Of a stretch of 64,000 nucleotides of DNA, positions 7,591 through 15,419 are shown piece by piece. Below the pieces are notes generated by a model that was not told the DNA's origin, did no database searches, and saw only the letters and a list, made by a program, of their open reading frames with translations. The stretch spans positions 372,001-436,000 of the forward strand of contig NZ_PDWT01000001.1 of NCBI RefSeq assembly GCF_010093345.1, read 5' to 3'. The stretch is from Pseudoxanthomonas yeongjuensis. Its GTDB lineage: Bacteria; Pseudomonadota; Gammaproteobacteria; Xanthomonadales; Xanthomonadaceae. A program made the translations under genes and the position numbers. Each line of letters starts with the position of its first letter. The stretch's first letter is position 1.

Positions 7591-8223
7591 ATGACAGAAC
7601 CCGCACCGAGTGCGTCCGAACCCGCCTCCGAGGCGCAACCCGCACCGATGCCGCCGCGGTATCGCCTGTTCGAACTGCTGATCGGCGCCGGCGTGCTGCT
7701 GATTTCGGCGGTGTCCGTGTTCGTGGCGTACAGCGCCAACCGCACCCAGGAGCGGATGCTGGCGGCCAGCGTCTGGCCTTCGCTGGTCTTCGGCACCAGC
7801 GACCTCGCCCAGGACGGCAGCCCGCAGCTGTCGATCGACCTGCTCAACCGCGGCGTGGGACCGGCCCGCGTGCGCTGGGCCGAAGTGTTGTACGCCGGCA
7901 AGCCGGTCGCCGGTCCTTCGGCATTGCTGGCCGCCTGTTGCGGCGACCAGGACACGACGCCCGACGCATCCATCGTCAGCAGCGCCATCCAGCGCCGCGT
8001 GATCGGCGCCGACGAATGGATCCAGGCCATGCGCGTGCCCCCGTCGTCGACCTCGCCGGCGGTCTACGCGGCCCTGACCCGGTCGCTGCCGGGCGTGGGC
8101 ATGCGCCTGTGCTATTGCTCGGTGCTGGACGAGTGCTGGCTGCTGGACAGCAAACACGACGAGCCCGAACCGGTGCGCGACTGCAAGGCGGCGCCGGCGG
8201 TGCTGTGGGGAAGCGGTGCCTGA
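7591..8223 (+). CDS. Hypothetical protein with one N-terminal TM helix
   Basis: The 210-residue protein has a Pro/Ala/Ser-rich N-terminus, a single membrane helix at about residues 27-49 (FELLIGAGVLLISAVSVFVAYSA) and a periplasmic or cytoplasmic domain of about 160 residues with a CC pair and a CYC motif. The layout resembles small inner-membrane proteins of unknown function in which a beta-rich domain follows one helix. The ATG at 7591 is preferred over an upstream TTG because AAAGGAATCCC precedes it. It has no operon partner. The function is unknown. Confidence 0.7.
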   Translation: MTEPAPSASEPASEAQPAPMPPRYRLFELLIGAGVLLISAVSVFVAYSANRTQERMLAASVWPSLVFGTSDLAQDGSPQLSIDLLNRGVGPARVRWAEVLYAGKPVAGPSALLAACCGDQDTTPDASIVSSAIQRRVIGADEWIQAMRVPPSSTSPAVYAALTRSLPGVGMRLCYCSVLDECWLLDSKHDEPEPVRDCKAAPAVLWGSGA

Positions 8224-8239
8224 AGGCTGTAAGCCAACA

Positions 8240-8309
8240 TAGGGCAGGCTCAAGCCCGCCGCAGCTGGCAATGATGATTCCATTCGGCGAGCCGAGGCCT
8301 GCCCCATGG
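8240..8309. repeat. Dimeric GGGCGGGCTCAAGCCCGCC-type repeat
   Basis: The left half is TAGGGCAGGCTCAAGCCCGCC and, about 20 bp later, the right half is GGCGAGCCGAGGCCTGCCCC. The same two-hairpin layout occurs at 19764-19833, and single halves occur at 5816-5835, 9079-9100 and 53183-53205. This is a second repeat family, distinct from the GTAG family. Confidence 0.7.
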
Positions 8310-8446
8310 GCCTGCTGTTCATCCCCCGTATCCTGCGAAGGCTGGGCGGCCAAGCGGGCTCTGTTTCGTGGCCCACGGCACAGTTCTGACCAAGTCATCC
8401 GAGTCGGGTGTGTCAGAATCCGTCCGTCGCTACAGGGAGCAGTACG

Positions 8447-9022
8447 ATGAAACGCCTTCCGATTTATCTGGCCGTGCCGATCTTCTTTCTGACGGCCAAC
8501 GGCTGCGGCCGGACTGCATCGATGAAGTCGGATGCAGCGCTGGATCCGCAGTACGCGGCGAGGTCGTCGGAACCTGCTGGCAGGCTTGTCGCCGAACATG
8601 AAGATGGTGTGATTGGACGTGAGCCTGCGCGCTCTGCGGGCGGCAGTGGAACCTATGGCAGCGACTATGGAGTGCGGCCCGAATACCAAGCCTGCATGAC
8701 GCATCAACCCGAAGACGTCAGCACTGCTGGCCATCGGCAGGATTGCGCCGACAAGGAGTCCGAATTCCAGGATTCAAGGCTGGATCGGGTTTACCGTCAG
8801 GCCGAAGATGCGCTCGAGAAGCGGAATGATAAAAGCGGTGCATCGGCCCGTCTGCGGGATTCCCAGTCGCGATGGTTGTCGCAGATCGAAAGTGCCTGTG
8901 GAAAGGTTGCTGAGGGGGCTGGTTCCACGATGGGGCCAGCGGCACAATCGACATGCATCATGGATATGACTGCGCGACGCGCGGACGAACTGGAGCGTCA
9001 GTATCTGAACGGCGGAAAGTAA
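8447..9022 (+). CDS. Lysozyme inhibitor LprI-like lipoprotein
   Basis: The 191-residue product starts with a signal sequence ending in a lipobox-like ANGC, so it is probably a lipoprotein. The C-terminal region has the pattern of the LprI/DUF1311 family: two Cys in the ACMTH...DCADKE stretch, LDRVYRQ, then RLRDSQSRWLSQIESAC and STCIMDMTARRADEL. Family members include the mycobacterial lysozyme inhibitor LprI, but most are uncharacterised periplasmic proteins. AGGGAGCAGTACG precedes the chosen ATG; an upstream ATG at 8408 has no such site. It is likely anchored in the envelope. Its inhibitory activity is inference from the family. Confidence 0.72.
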   Translation: MKRLPIYLAVPIFFLTANGCGRTASMKSDAALDPQYAARSSEPAGRLVAEHEDGVIGREPARSAGGSGTYGSDYGVRPEYQACMTHQPEDVSTAGHRQDCADKESEFQDSRLDRVYRQAEDALEKRNDKSGASARLRDSQSRWLSQIESACGKVAEGAGSTMGPAAQSTCIMDMTARRADELERQYLNGGK

Positions 9023-9078
9023 ATCGGAAAATTGTTCAACCAGGGAGCAGGTGATGCCAGTCGAGGACGATTCCATCC

Positions 9079-9100
9079 GGCGGGCCGGGACCCGCCCTAT
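9079..9100. repeat. Half element GGCGGGCCGGGACCCGCC
   Basis: This is a single hairpin of the GGGCGGGC family placed just after the LprI-like gene and before the end of the convergent VOC gene. It has no T-tract, so it is a repeat first and possibly an mRNA end stabiliser. Confidence 0.55.
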
Positions 9101-9128
9101 GGGCCTGGTTTGTTGCGGGTGACGCCGC

Positions 9129-9491
9129 TCAGCCTTCGGCCGGCCACTCGCGGAAGATCACGCAGACCGTGGTCTTGTCCAGCATGGCGAACTCGCGCGA
9201 GCCCCAGGGCTTGCGCGTGACGCGATTGGAGTTGGGGTGCAGCAGATGCGGCGAACGCGTCGACAGCTCGCGGTAGACCGCTTCGATGTCGTCCGTGTCG
9301 ATGCCGAGTTCCGGTCGGTCCAGCGCCGCGCATTCCGCATTCGCGACCAGGTAGGCCTTGGCCCCGTCGCGGACGATGACCGCCATCGTGGCGTCCTGAT
9401 AGCCGACTTCGAAGCCCAGTCCTTCCACGAAGAACTCCAGTCCGTCTTCCAGACTGTCGTAGAAGATCTTGGGGATGAGGTTGTTGAACAT
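9129..9491 (-). CDS. VOC (glyoxalase/bleomycin-resistance fold) protein
   Basis: The 120-residue protein has the two beta-alpha-beta-beta-beta modules of the vicinal oxygen chelate fold. It begins NLIPKIFYDSLEDGLEFFVEGLGFEVGYQ and closes with FAMLDKTTVCVIFREWPAEG. Proteins of this size act as isomerases, dioxygenases or drug-binding proteins; the substrate is unknown. GGAGACGGAA precedes the ATG at 9491, which I prefer to an upstream one at 9554. It is divergent from an HxlR regulator only 80 bp away, an arrangement that usually means the regulator controls it. A decayed copy of its 3' end lies at 5856-5911. Confidence 0.82.
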   Translation of the reverse strand: MFNNLIPKIFYDSLEDGLEFFVEGLGFEVGYQDATMAVIVRDGAKAYLVANAECAALDRPELGIDTDDIEAVYRELSTRSPHLLHPNSNRVTRKPWGSREFAMLDKTTVCVIFREWPAEG

Positions 9492-9571
9492 TTCCGTCTC
9501 CGCAGGACCGGCCCGGAAGGCCGCGCGGGTGATGATAGGATCTTCGCGGACCAAGGCAAGAAGGCACTTTC

Positions 9572-9976
9572 TTGAGCGCTACGAACACTTCTGTGCGTAC
9601 GGTCCACGGCGCCGACCCGAATTACCGCGCGGCGCTGGAAACGCTGGCGCGCATCGGCGACAAGTGGACGGTGATGGTGGTCGCCGCGCTGTGGCAGGGA
9701 CCGTTGCGTTACAGCGAGATCCAGCGCGGCGTGCAGGGCATCTCGCAACGCATGCTCACCCTGACGTTGAAAGGGCTGGAGCAGGATGGGCTGGTCGAAC
9801 GCACGATGTTCCCGACTGTTCCCCCGCGCGTGGACTACGAACTGACGGAACTGGGCCGCAGCTTGATCGTGCCGCTGCATGCGCTGTACGAGTGGGCGGT
9901 GGAGCATCGACCCGCCATGCTGGAAGCAGGGGCCAGGTTCGCCGCGAAAAAGGGCGTGCGGGACGCTGTCGAATAA
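9572..9976 (+). CDS. HxlR-family transcriptional regulator
   Basis: The 134-residue protein has the HxlR winged helix-turn-helix: ALETLARIGDKWTVMVVAALWQGPLRYSEIQRGV, the recognition region ISQRMLTLTLKGLEQDGLV and the wing PPRVDYELTELGRSL. HxlR proteins sense formaldehyde, quinones or other electrophiles and usually control a neighbouring enzyme. Here the neighbour is the divergent VOC gene. The start is a TTG at 9572 with AAGAAGG upstream; no ATG fits. The conserved N-terminal Cys of quinone-sensing members (YodB/QsrR type) is absent, so the signal is unknown. Confidence 0.88.
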   Translation: MSATNTSVRTVHGADPNYRAALETLARIGDKWTVMVVAALWQGPLRYSEIQRGVQGISQRMLTLTLKGLEQDGLVERTMFPTVPPRVDYELTELGRSLIVPLHALYEWAVEHRPAMLEAGARFAAKKGVRDAVE

Positions 9977-10074
9977 AAGCGGCACAAGCTCGCACTGGCC
10001 CATCCGCAATGGGACTTGCGTAGCCGGCGGGGAGTATGCGCATCTAGCGCCACCCCTCTTGCCGGAGATTTTCG

Positions 10075-12063
10075 ATGCGTCCTTCCGTCCATCCACTGGT
10101 CCTGGCCCTGCTGCTGGCGTCGCCTTTCGCTACGTCGCCTGCCCATGCCGCCGACGCGGCGGCAGCCACTGCAGAAACTGCGGCGGACACGCCTTCCAGG
10201 ACGCCGGCTGGCACCACCTTCGTCCTGCCCGGCGGCTGGAGCCAGCGAGTGCAGGGCAACGCCGTATTGATCATGCCGCCCGAAGGCGACGGCTCGCGCC
10301 TGGCCATCGTCGATGCCAAGGCGGCCACCGCCGACGAAGCGATCGCCGAGGCCTGGGCCATCCTCGGCATGACCCCGAAGCTGCTGGTGGCCACCGACGC
10401 CGCGCCCAAGGACGGCTGGGAAGCCCGGCGCTTCTACGACTACGACGTCGCCGCGAATGCCAAACGCGCCGTCGGCGCCAGCGCCTATCGCAAGGGCACG
10501 GCCTGGACCGCCGTGGTGGTCGACGTGGACCAGGCCATCGCCGAAAAACGCGGCTCGCAATTCGGCAAGATCTCCCAGCGCCTGCAGCCCGCCGGCTACA
10601 AGCGCGAGAGCTTCGCCGGACGCACCGCGCACAAACTGGACGACGCGCGCCTGCAGCAGGTCGCCGGGTTCGTCGAGCGGATGCGCCAGGAATTCGACGT
10701 GCCCGGCGTGGCCATCGGCATCGTCCAGGACGGCAAGGTGGTGATGTCGCAGGGCTTCGGCGTGCGCCAACTGGGCAAGCCCGGGAAAGTGGATGGCGAC
10801 ACCCGCTTCATGATCGCCTCCAACACCAAGGCGCTGACCACGCTGATGCTGGCCAAGCTGGTCGATGCCGGCAAGCTGGACTGGAACGCGCGCGCCGAGG
10901 ACGTCTACCCGGATTTCAAACTGGGCGATGCGGCCACCACCGACCAGGTGCTGGTCAAGCACCTGATCTGCGCGTGCACCGGCGTTCCGCGCCAGGACTA
11001 CGAGTGGCTGTTCGACGGCGAGAAGCAGACGCCGAAGACGGTCATGGCTACGCTGGGCACCATGCAACCGACCAGCGGCTTCGGCGAACTGTTCCAGTAC
11101 TCCAACCCGATGGCCGCGGCGGCGGGCTACATCGGCGGCCAGGTCGCCTATCCCGGCACCGAACTGGGCGCGGGCTACGACCAGGCCATGCAGGCGCTGG
11201 TGTTCGATCCGCTGGGCATGCGCAACACCACCTTCGACTACGCCAGGGCGCAGACCGGCGACTATGCCGCGCCGCACGGCTACGACATCGAGCACCAGGT
11301 GGAAGTCATGGGCATGGGCCTGAACGACACCATCGTCGCGTCGCGTCCGGCGGGCGCGGCGTGGAGTTCGGTCAACGACCTGCTCAAGTACGTGCGGATG
11401 GAGATCGACCACGGCCTGCTGCCCGACGGCAGCCGCTACATCGGCGAGGCCGCGCTGCTGCAGCGGCGCGAACCGCAGATCGCGCTGGGCGTGGACCGCA
11501 ATTACGCGATGGCGCTGATGGTGGACAAGAGCGACGGCACCACCGTGATCGACCACGGCGGCGACATGGGCGGCTTCCACTCCAACATGATGTGGTGGCC
11601 CGGGCAGAAGGTCGGCGCGGTGATCCTGACCAATGCCGATGAAGGCGTGAACCTGCGCGGCCCGTTCAAGCGCCGCCTGATGGAGCTGATGTTCGACGGC
11701 GAACCGCAGGCCGAGGCCGCGGCGAAGGCCGGGGCCAAGGCCAACCGCGAGGGCTTCGAGGCGTTCCGCAAGCAACTGCAGGTGCCGGGAGACGCGACGG
11801 CGCTGGCCGGGCTGGCCCCGCGCTACCACAACGATGCGCTCGGCGAGCTGCGGGTGACGCGCGCGGGCGGCAAGGCGTCCTTCGATTTCGGTGCGTTCGC
11901 TTCCGAGGTGGCGACCATGCCGCAAACCGACGGCAGCCTGGGCTTCGTCACCATCGACCCGCAGGCGCTCGGCTTCCTGTTCGTGCGCGCGGACAAGGAC
12001 GGCGTGCGCAAGCTGATCGTCCGCGATGGCCAGCATGAGTACGTTTTCGACGAAGTGAAGTAG
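10075..12063 (+). CDS. Exported beta-lactamase-fold serine hydrolase
   Basis: The 662-residue protein has a Sec signal peptide (1-25), an N-terminal domain of about 160 residues with no recognised family, then a class C beta-lactamase-like domain. The catalytic set is intact: SNTK at 249-252 (SxxK), YSN at 342-344 (YxN) and HGG at 494-496 (the KTG equivalent). A C-terminal beta domain of about 100 residues follows. Such enzymes are esterases, peptidases or DD-peptidase relatives rather than resistance beta-lactamases. A related enzyme lies at 50681-52294. A strong hairpin terminator follows at 12172. The gene is monocistronic. Confidence 0.88.
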   Translation: MRPSVHPLVLALLLASPFATSPAHAADAAAATAETAADTPSRTPAGTTFVLPGGWSQRVQGNAVLIMPPEGDGSRLAIVDAKAATADEAIAEAWAILGMTPKLLVATDAAPKDGWEARRFYDYDVAANAKRAVGASAYRKGTAWTAVVVDVDQAIAEKRGSQFGKISQRLQPAGYKRESFAGRTAHKLDDARLQQVAGFVERMRQEFDVPGVAIGIVQDGKVVMSQGFGVRQLGKPGKVDGDTRFMIASNTKALTTLMLAKLVDAGKLDWNARAEDVYPDFKLGDAATTDQVLVKHLICACTGVPRQDYEWLFDGEKQTPKTVMATLGTMQPTSGFGELFQYSNPMAAAAGYIGGQVAYPGTELGAGYDQAMQALVFDPLGMRNTTFDYARAQTGDYAAPHGYDIEHQVEVMGMGLNDTIVASRPAGAAWSSVNDLLKYVRMEIDHGLLPDGSRYIGEAALLQRREPQIALGVDRNYAMALMVDKSDGTTVIDHGGDMGGFHSNMMWWPGQKVGAVILTNADEGVNLRGPFKRRLMELMFDGEPQAEAAAKAGAKANREGFEAFRKQLQVPGDATALAGLAPRYHNDALGELRVTRAGGKASFDFGAFASEVATMPQTDGSLGFVTIDPQALGFLFVRADKDGVRKLIVRDGQHEYVFDEVK

Positions 12064-12171
12064 GGCCTGCAAACAGCGTAGCCCGGGTAAGCGAAGCGCA
12101 CCCGGGACGCTTCCACCTGGTTGCCGCAGGACCGGCTACGGCGCGATCCCACGCCGCGGCCGCCACAAGCA

Positions 12172-12194
12172 AGGCCCCGCAATGCGGGGCCTTC
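12172..12194 (+). terminator. Hairpin terminator after serine hydrolase gene
   Basis: A 10-bp perfect stem, AAGGCCCCGC/GCGGGGCCTT, with an AAT loop is followed by CCTGTTT. The T-tract is modest. It lies 109 bp after the stop codon at 12063. Confidence 0.7.
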
Positions 12195-12311
12195 CTGTTT
12201 CACCGCCCGGACACCCGTTTCACGCCAGGGCCGCAAGGCGCATCGGCAAGTAGGGGGCAATCCTCCTTGGGGGTGCGCCCTACGGCTTTCCGATTTCCTG
12301 CGGCAGAGGCG

Positions 12312-12659
12312 TCATCCGGCGTTTCGTTGCTCCGCCCAGTTCAACAGCGCATCCAGCGCCGGGCATAGCGCCTGGCCCCATCCGGTGAGCTGGTAGTCGA
12401 CCCTGGGCGGAACCTGCGGATACACCGTGCGCAGGACGATGCCGTCCGACTCCAACTGCCGCAACTGTTGCGCAAGCATCTTCTGCGACACGCCGGGGAT
12501 CAGTTTTTCCAGATGCGAGAAGCGCTACACCTTGCCGCCGAACAGGTGGAACAGGATGACCAGCTTCCACCGGCCTTCGAACAGATGGAGCACGGATTCC
12601 ACGCCAGCCGCGGCAGTATCCGGCGTGTAGGTCTTCGCGCTTACTTTTCCGTTAGCCAC
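12312..12659 (-). pseudogene. HxlR-family regulator interrupted by an in-frame TAG
   Basis: Read from a GTG at 12659 with GGAAAGTGA upstream, the frame gives SAKTYTPDTAAAGVESVLHL, then FEGRWKLVILFHLFGGKV, then a TAG at 12527-12525 (codon 45), then RFSHLEKLIPGVSQKMLAQQ and a normal HxlR ending (VPPRVDYQLTGWGQALCPAL...EQRNAG). Family members usually have Leu between Val and Arg at this point, so a TTG-to-TAG change explains the stop. No other defect is visible, which points to a recent mutation or a sequencing error. It is divergent from the NTF2-like gene at 12739, its likely former target. Confidence 0.8.
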
Positions 12660-12738
12660 TCACTTTCCAGTGCGTTCTTGCGGTCTGGCCAGCCTATCCC
12701 CACCCTTGGCTCATCGCAAACCATCCAAGAGGCCCGCC

Positions 12739-13065
12739 ATGACCATTGCACTGCCTGCTGCCGTAGAACGCTACCTGCGTGCCGACGCAAGCGCCGACGA
12801 AGATCGATTCTCCACCTGCTTCGCCGCCGATGCCGAAGTCCGCGACGAGGCGCGCACGATCCAGGGACTGCCCGCCATCAAGGCCTGGAAGCGGGAAAGC
12901 AGGCGGAAATACCAGTACGTGGTCGATCCGCTGGCTTGCACTCAGGAAGGCGACGCGGTCCTGCTGACCGCGCGCGTTGCCGGCAATTTCCCCGGAAGCC
13001 CGGTCGAATTGACCTACGCCTTCGTCGTGCGGGACGATCTGATCGCCTCGCTCGAGATCCGCTGA
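12739..13065 (+). CDS. SnoaL/NTF2-like domain protein
   Basis: The 108-residue protein fits the cone-shaped NTF2-like fold. The helix LPAAVERYLRADASADEDRFSTCFAADAEVRDEA is followed by four beta strands ending in VELTYAFVVRDDLIASLEIR. This fold serves as isomerase, hydratase or small binding protein; the pocket residues do not identify a substrate. AAGAGG precedes the ATG. It faces an HxlR pseudogene across an 80-bp promoter region. The last 15 bases of its coding region begin a 91-bp segment that is duplicated at 13259, so its 3' end took part in a local duplication. Confidence 0.8.
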   Translation: MTIALPAAVERYLRADASADEDRFSTCFAADAEVRDEARTIQGLPAIKAWKRESRRKYQYVVDPLACTQEGDAVLLTARVAGNFPGSPVELTYAFVVRDDLIASLEIR

Positions 13066-13141
13066 TACCTCTTGCCATCGACATGACCCTCTACAAGAAG
13101 GCCACCCTGAGGCAGTGTAGGAGCGACGTGAGTCGCGAAGC
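13051..13141 (+). repeat. 91-bp direct repeat, left copy (includes the NTF2-like gene end)
   Basis: The segment runs from the codons for the last residues of the NTF2-like protein through CTCTACAAGAAGGCCACCCTGAGG into a GTAG-type half element. It recurs at 13259-13349 with about three mismatches. Confidence 0.85.
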
Positions 13142-13454
13142 GATGTAGCCCGGGTAGAGCGAAGCGGTCTTCAACATTGCGAAGCTGGTCAACCCGGGGC
13201 TCTTTGCCTTCGACGGAAATCCCCGGGTTTCGCCTGCGGCTCTACCCGGGCTACGCCACTCGAGATCCGCTGATACCTCTTGCCATCGACGCGACCCTCT
13301 ACAAGAAGGCCACCCTGAGGCAATGTAGGAGCGACGTGAGTCGCGAAGCCGACTTTATCGAGGCTTCGTAGCGACTTGCGTCGCTCCTGCAATTGCGATG
13401 TCCTGCGGTTTGCTTGCTACCCTGATTGCGGATTCCCCAGAGGCAGGCGGCGAC
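13066..13454. other. Repeat-filled intergenic region
   Basis: The 389 bp between the NTF2-like gene and the LD-carboxypeptidase gene hold the two 91-bp direct repeats, a GTAGCCCGGGTAGAGCGAAGC-type repeat between them (related to 15214-15282) and a dimeric GTAG element at 13324-13392. No gene is seen. Confidence 0.7.
13259..13349 (+). repeat. 91-bp direct repeat, right copy
   Basis: This is a copy of 13051-13141 including CTCGAGATCCGCTGATACC, the end of the NTF2-like coding region, now without its gene. The right end continues into a full dimeric GTAG element (13324-13392) that the left copy lacks. Confidence 0.85.
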
Positions 13455-14498
13455 ATGCACAGAAGACAATTCCTTGGCAACGCGGCACTGGCGGCGTTGC
13501 TGCTGCCCCTGGCCGGTGGTGGCGATGCGCGGGCGGCGACGGCGCGCAAGCGCTTGCTGCCGGTGCCGTTGGGCAAGGGCGACACCGTTGCGCTGGTCAG
13601 CCCGTCGTCGGCCACCGACGAACCGTTCGACCTGCAACTGGCGCAGGAAGCGATGCAGGCGCTGGGCTTCGAAGTGAAGACCGGCGCGCATTACGCGCAG
13701 CGGCGCGGCCACCTGGCCGGCACCGATGCGGGGCGCGCCGGCGACCTCAACGCGATGTTCGCCGACAAGCAGGTCAAGGCCATCATCTGCGCGCGTGGCG
13801 GTTCCGGTGCCGCGCGCCTGTTGCCGCTGTTGGACTACGACGCCATCCGCCGCAATCCCAAGGCGCTGCTGGGCTATTCCGACATCACCGCCTTGCACAG
13901 CGCCCTCCATGCGCGCACCGGCCTGGTCACCTTCCATGGGCCGATCGGTTCGGGCAGCTGGAATCGCTTCAACGTCGACCAGTTCCAGCGCATGTTCTTC
14001 GACCGCGAACTGATGCAATACCAGAACCCGACCGATCGCGGCGACGAGCTGGTGCAACGCAAGAACCGCACCGTCACCATCACCGGCGGCAAGGCGCAGG
14101 GCGAACTGGTCGGCGGCAACCTGTCGGTGCTGGTGGCCTTGGCCGGTTCGCCCTACCTGCCGGACTTCAGCGGCAAGATCCTGTTCCTGGAGGACGTGTC
14201 CGAAGCGCCCTACCGCATCGACCGCATGTTCAGCACCTTGAAGCTGATGGGCGTGCTGGACCGGGTCGCCGGCGTGATCTTCGGCCAGTGCACCGATTGC
14301 GATCCTGGCGATGGCTACGGCTCGCTGACCCTGGCCGGGATATTCGACGACTACCTCAAGCCGTTGCGGATCCCCGCCTACCGCGGCGCGATGATCGGCC
14401 ATATCCGCGAACAGTTCATCGTGCCGATCGGCGGCAAGGTGGAAATGGATGCCGACGCCGGCAGCTTCCGCATGCTGGAGCCCGTGTTCCAGTCCTGA
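13455..14498 (+). CDS. Tat-exported LD-carboxypeptidase (peptidase family S66)
   Basis: The 347-residue enzyme belongs to the S66 family (LdcA/MccF), which cleaves the D-Ala from murein tetrapeptides or inactivates microcin C-type conjugates. The nucleophile Ser lies in LGYSDITALH, the Glu in LEDVSEAPYRIDRM and the His in IGHIREQFIVPIGG. The N-terminus HRRQFLGNAALAALLLPLAG looks like a twin-arginine signal, so the enzyme is probably periplasmic, which is unusual because classical LdcA is cytoplasmic. ATG at 13455 follows AGGCAGGCGG and is preferred over an upstream start at 13398 that lies in the repeat. The gene is monocistronic. Confidence 0.88.
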   Translation: MHRRQFLGNAALAALLLPLAGGGDARAATARKRLLPVPLGKGDTVALVSPSSATDEPFDLQLAQEAMQALGFEVKTGAHYAQRRGHLAGTDAGRAGDLNAMFADKQVKAIICARGGSGAARLLPLLDYDAIRRNPKALLGYSDITALHSALHARTGLVTFHGPIGSGSWNRFNVDQFQRMFFDRELMQYQNPTDRGDELVQRKNRTVTITGGKAQGELVGGNLSVLVALAGSPYLPDFSGKILFLEDVSEAPYRIDRMFSTLKLMGVLDRVAGVIFGQCTDCDPGDGYGSLTLAGIFDDYLKPLRIPAYRGAMIGHIREQFIVPIGGKVEMDADAGSFRMLEPVFQS

Positions 14499-14505
14499 GG
14501 CAGTT

Positions 14506-14533
14506 CGCAGGGCGGGTCCCGACCCGCCCTGCG
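14506..14533. repeat. Hairpin between convergent genes
   Basis: A 13-bp perfect inverted repeat, CGCAGGGCGGGTC/GACCCGCCCTGCG, with a 2-nt loop fills the gap between the LD-carboxypeptidase stop and the VOC stop. It resembles the GGGCGGGC repeat family. It could act as a bidirectional terminator, although no T-tract follows. Confidence 0.65.
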
Positions 14534-14538
14534 ATGGG

Positions 14539-15018
14539 TCAGCCGCGTCGCGCCGCCTCGATCGTGGCGATATCGATCTTGCGCATTTCCATCATCGCGT
14601 TGAACGCGCGCTTGGCGGCGGCGCGGTCCGGGTCGGCGACGGCGTCGGTCAGGGCGCGTGGGGTGATCTGCCAGTTCAGGCCCCACTTGTCCTTGCACCA
14701 GCCGCAGGCGCTTTCCTGCCCGCCGTTGCCGACGATCGCATTCCACAGGCGATCGGTCTCGGCCTGGTCGTCGGTCGCCACCTGGAACGAGAACGCCTCG
14801 CTCTGCTTGAACGCCGGCCCGCCGTTGAGGCCGATGCAGGGAATGCCGAGCACGGTGAATTCGACCGTCAGCTCATCGCCTTCCTTGCCGGAGGGAAAGT
14901 CGCCGGGCGCGTAATGCACGGCCTTGACCTCGCTGTCCGGGAAGGTGGCGGCATAGAAGGTCGCCGCTTCCAGCGCGTTGCGGTCGTACCACAGGCAGAT
15001 CGTGTTCTTCGGGGTCAT
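14539..15018 (-). CDS. PhnB-like VOC family protein
   Basis: The 159-residue protein matches the PhnB/3-demethylubiquinone methyltransferase-like VOC group: KNTICLWYDRNALEAATFYA, then LTVEFTVLGIPCIGLNGGPAFKQSEAFSFQV, ACGWCKDKWGLNWQITP and a C-terminal helix with AFNAMMEMRKIDIATIEAA. Despite the old family name, the enzymes are not shown to be methyltransferases; the typical W-CKDKWG-WQ pattern is intact. AAGGAGAACAGCG precedes the ATG at 15018, so the open frame extending to 15393 is not used. Its role is unknown, and it stands alone. Confidence 0.85.
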   Translation of the reverse strand: MTPKNTICLWYDRNALEAATFYAATFPDSEVKAVHYAPGDFPSGKEGDELTVEFTVLGIPCIGLNGGPAFKQSEAFSFQVATDDQAETDRLWNAIVGNGGQESACGWCKDKWGLNWQITPRALTDAVADPDRAAAKRAFNAMMEMRKIDIATIEAARRG

Positions 15019-15419
15019 CGCTGTTCTCCTTGTCGGTGGGGTAGGGGTCGGATCCGGGCCTTGAGCATCCCCGGGTCCGTGCAAAATCGTGGTGAACGGA
15101 AAGTCCGGGCCAGGCGTTGTATGCCTGCCTGTCTTCAACGACGAGCGGCGGGGCGGAGAATCGACAGCCGCCGGGAAAAAATCCGGCGCATGGCGGAATC
15201 CGCGAGCGATGCAGTTATGTAGCCTGGATAGCGCGCAGCGGTCTTCAACAGCGAAGCTGGTCAACCCGGGGCTCTTCGTTCCGTGTCGAAAGACTTGCGC
15301 TTGCGCAATTGCAAGGACCGCGTGAGTGTCGATGCGCATGCCGTTCACCAGTGTGGAACGGCGGATCACCGAGGCTACGGACATAGTGCGCATCAGCGCC
15401 CGTCACCAGGAGTCAGACG
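15019..15419. other. Intergenic region with a degenerate repeat
   Basis: The 400 bp between the divergent VOC and alpha/beta hydrolase genes include a degenerate copy (15214-15282) of the GTAGCCCGGGTAGAGCGAAGC-type sequence at 13144-13210. Otherwise there is no gene or recognised site. Confidence 0.55.
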
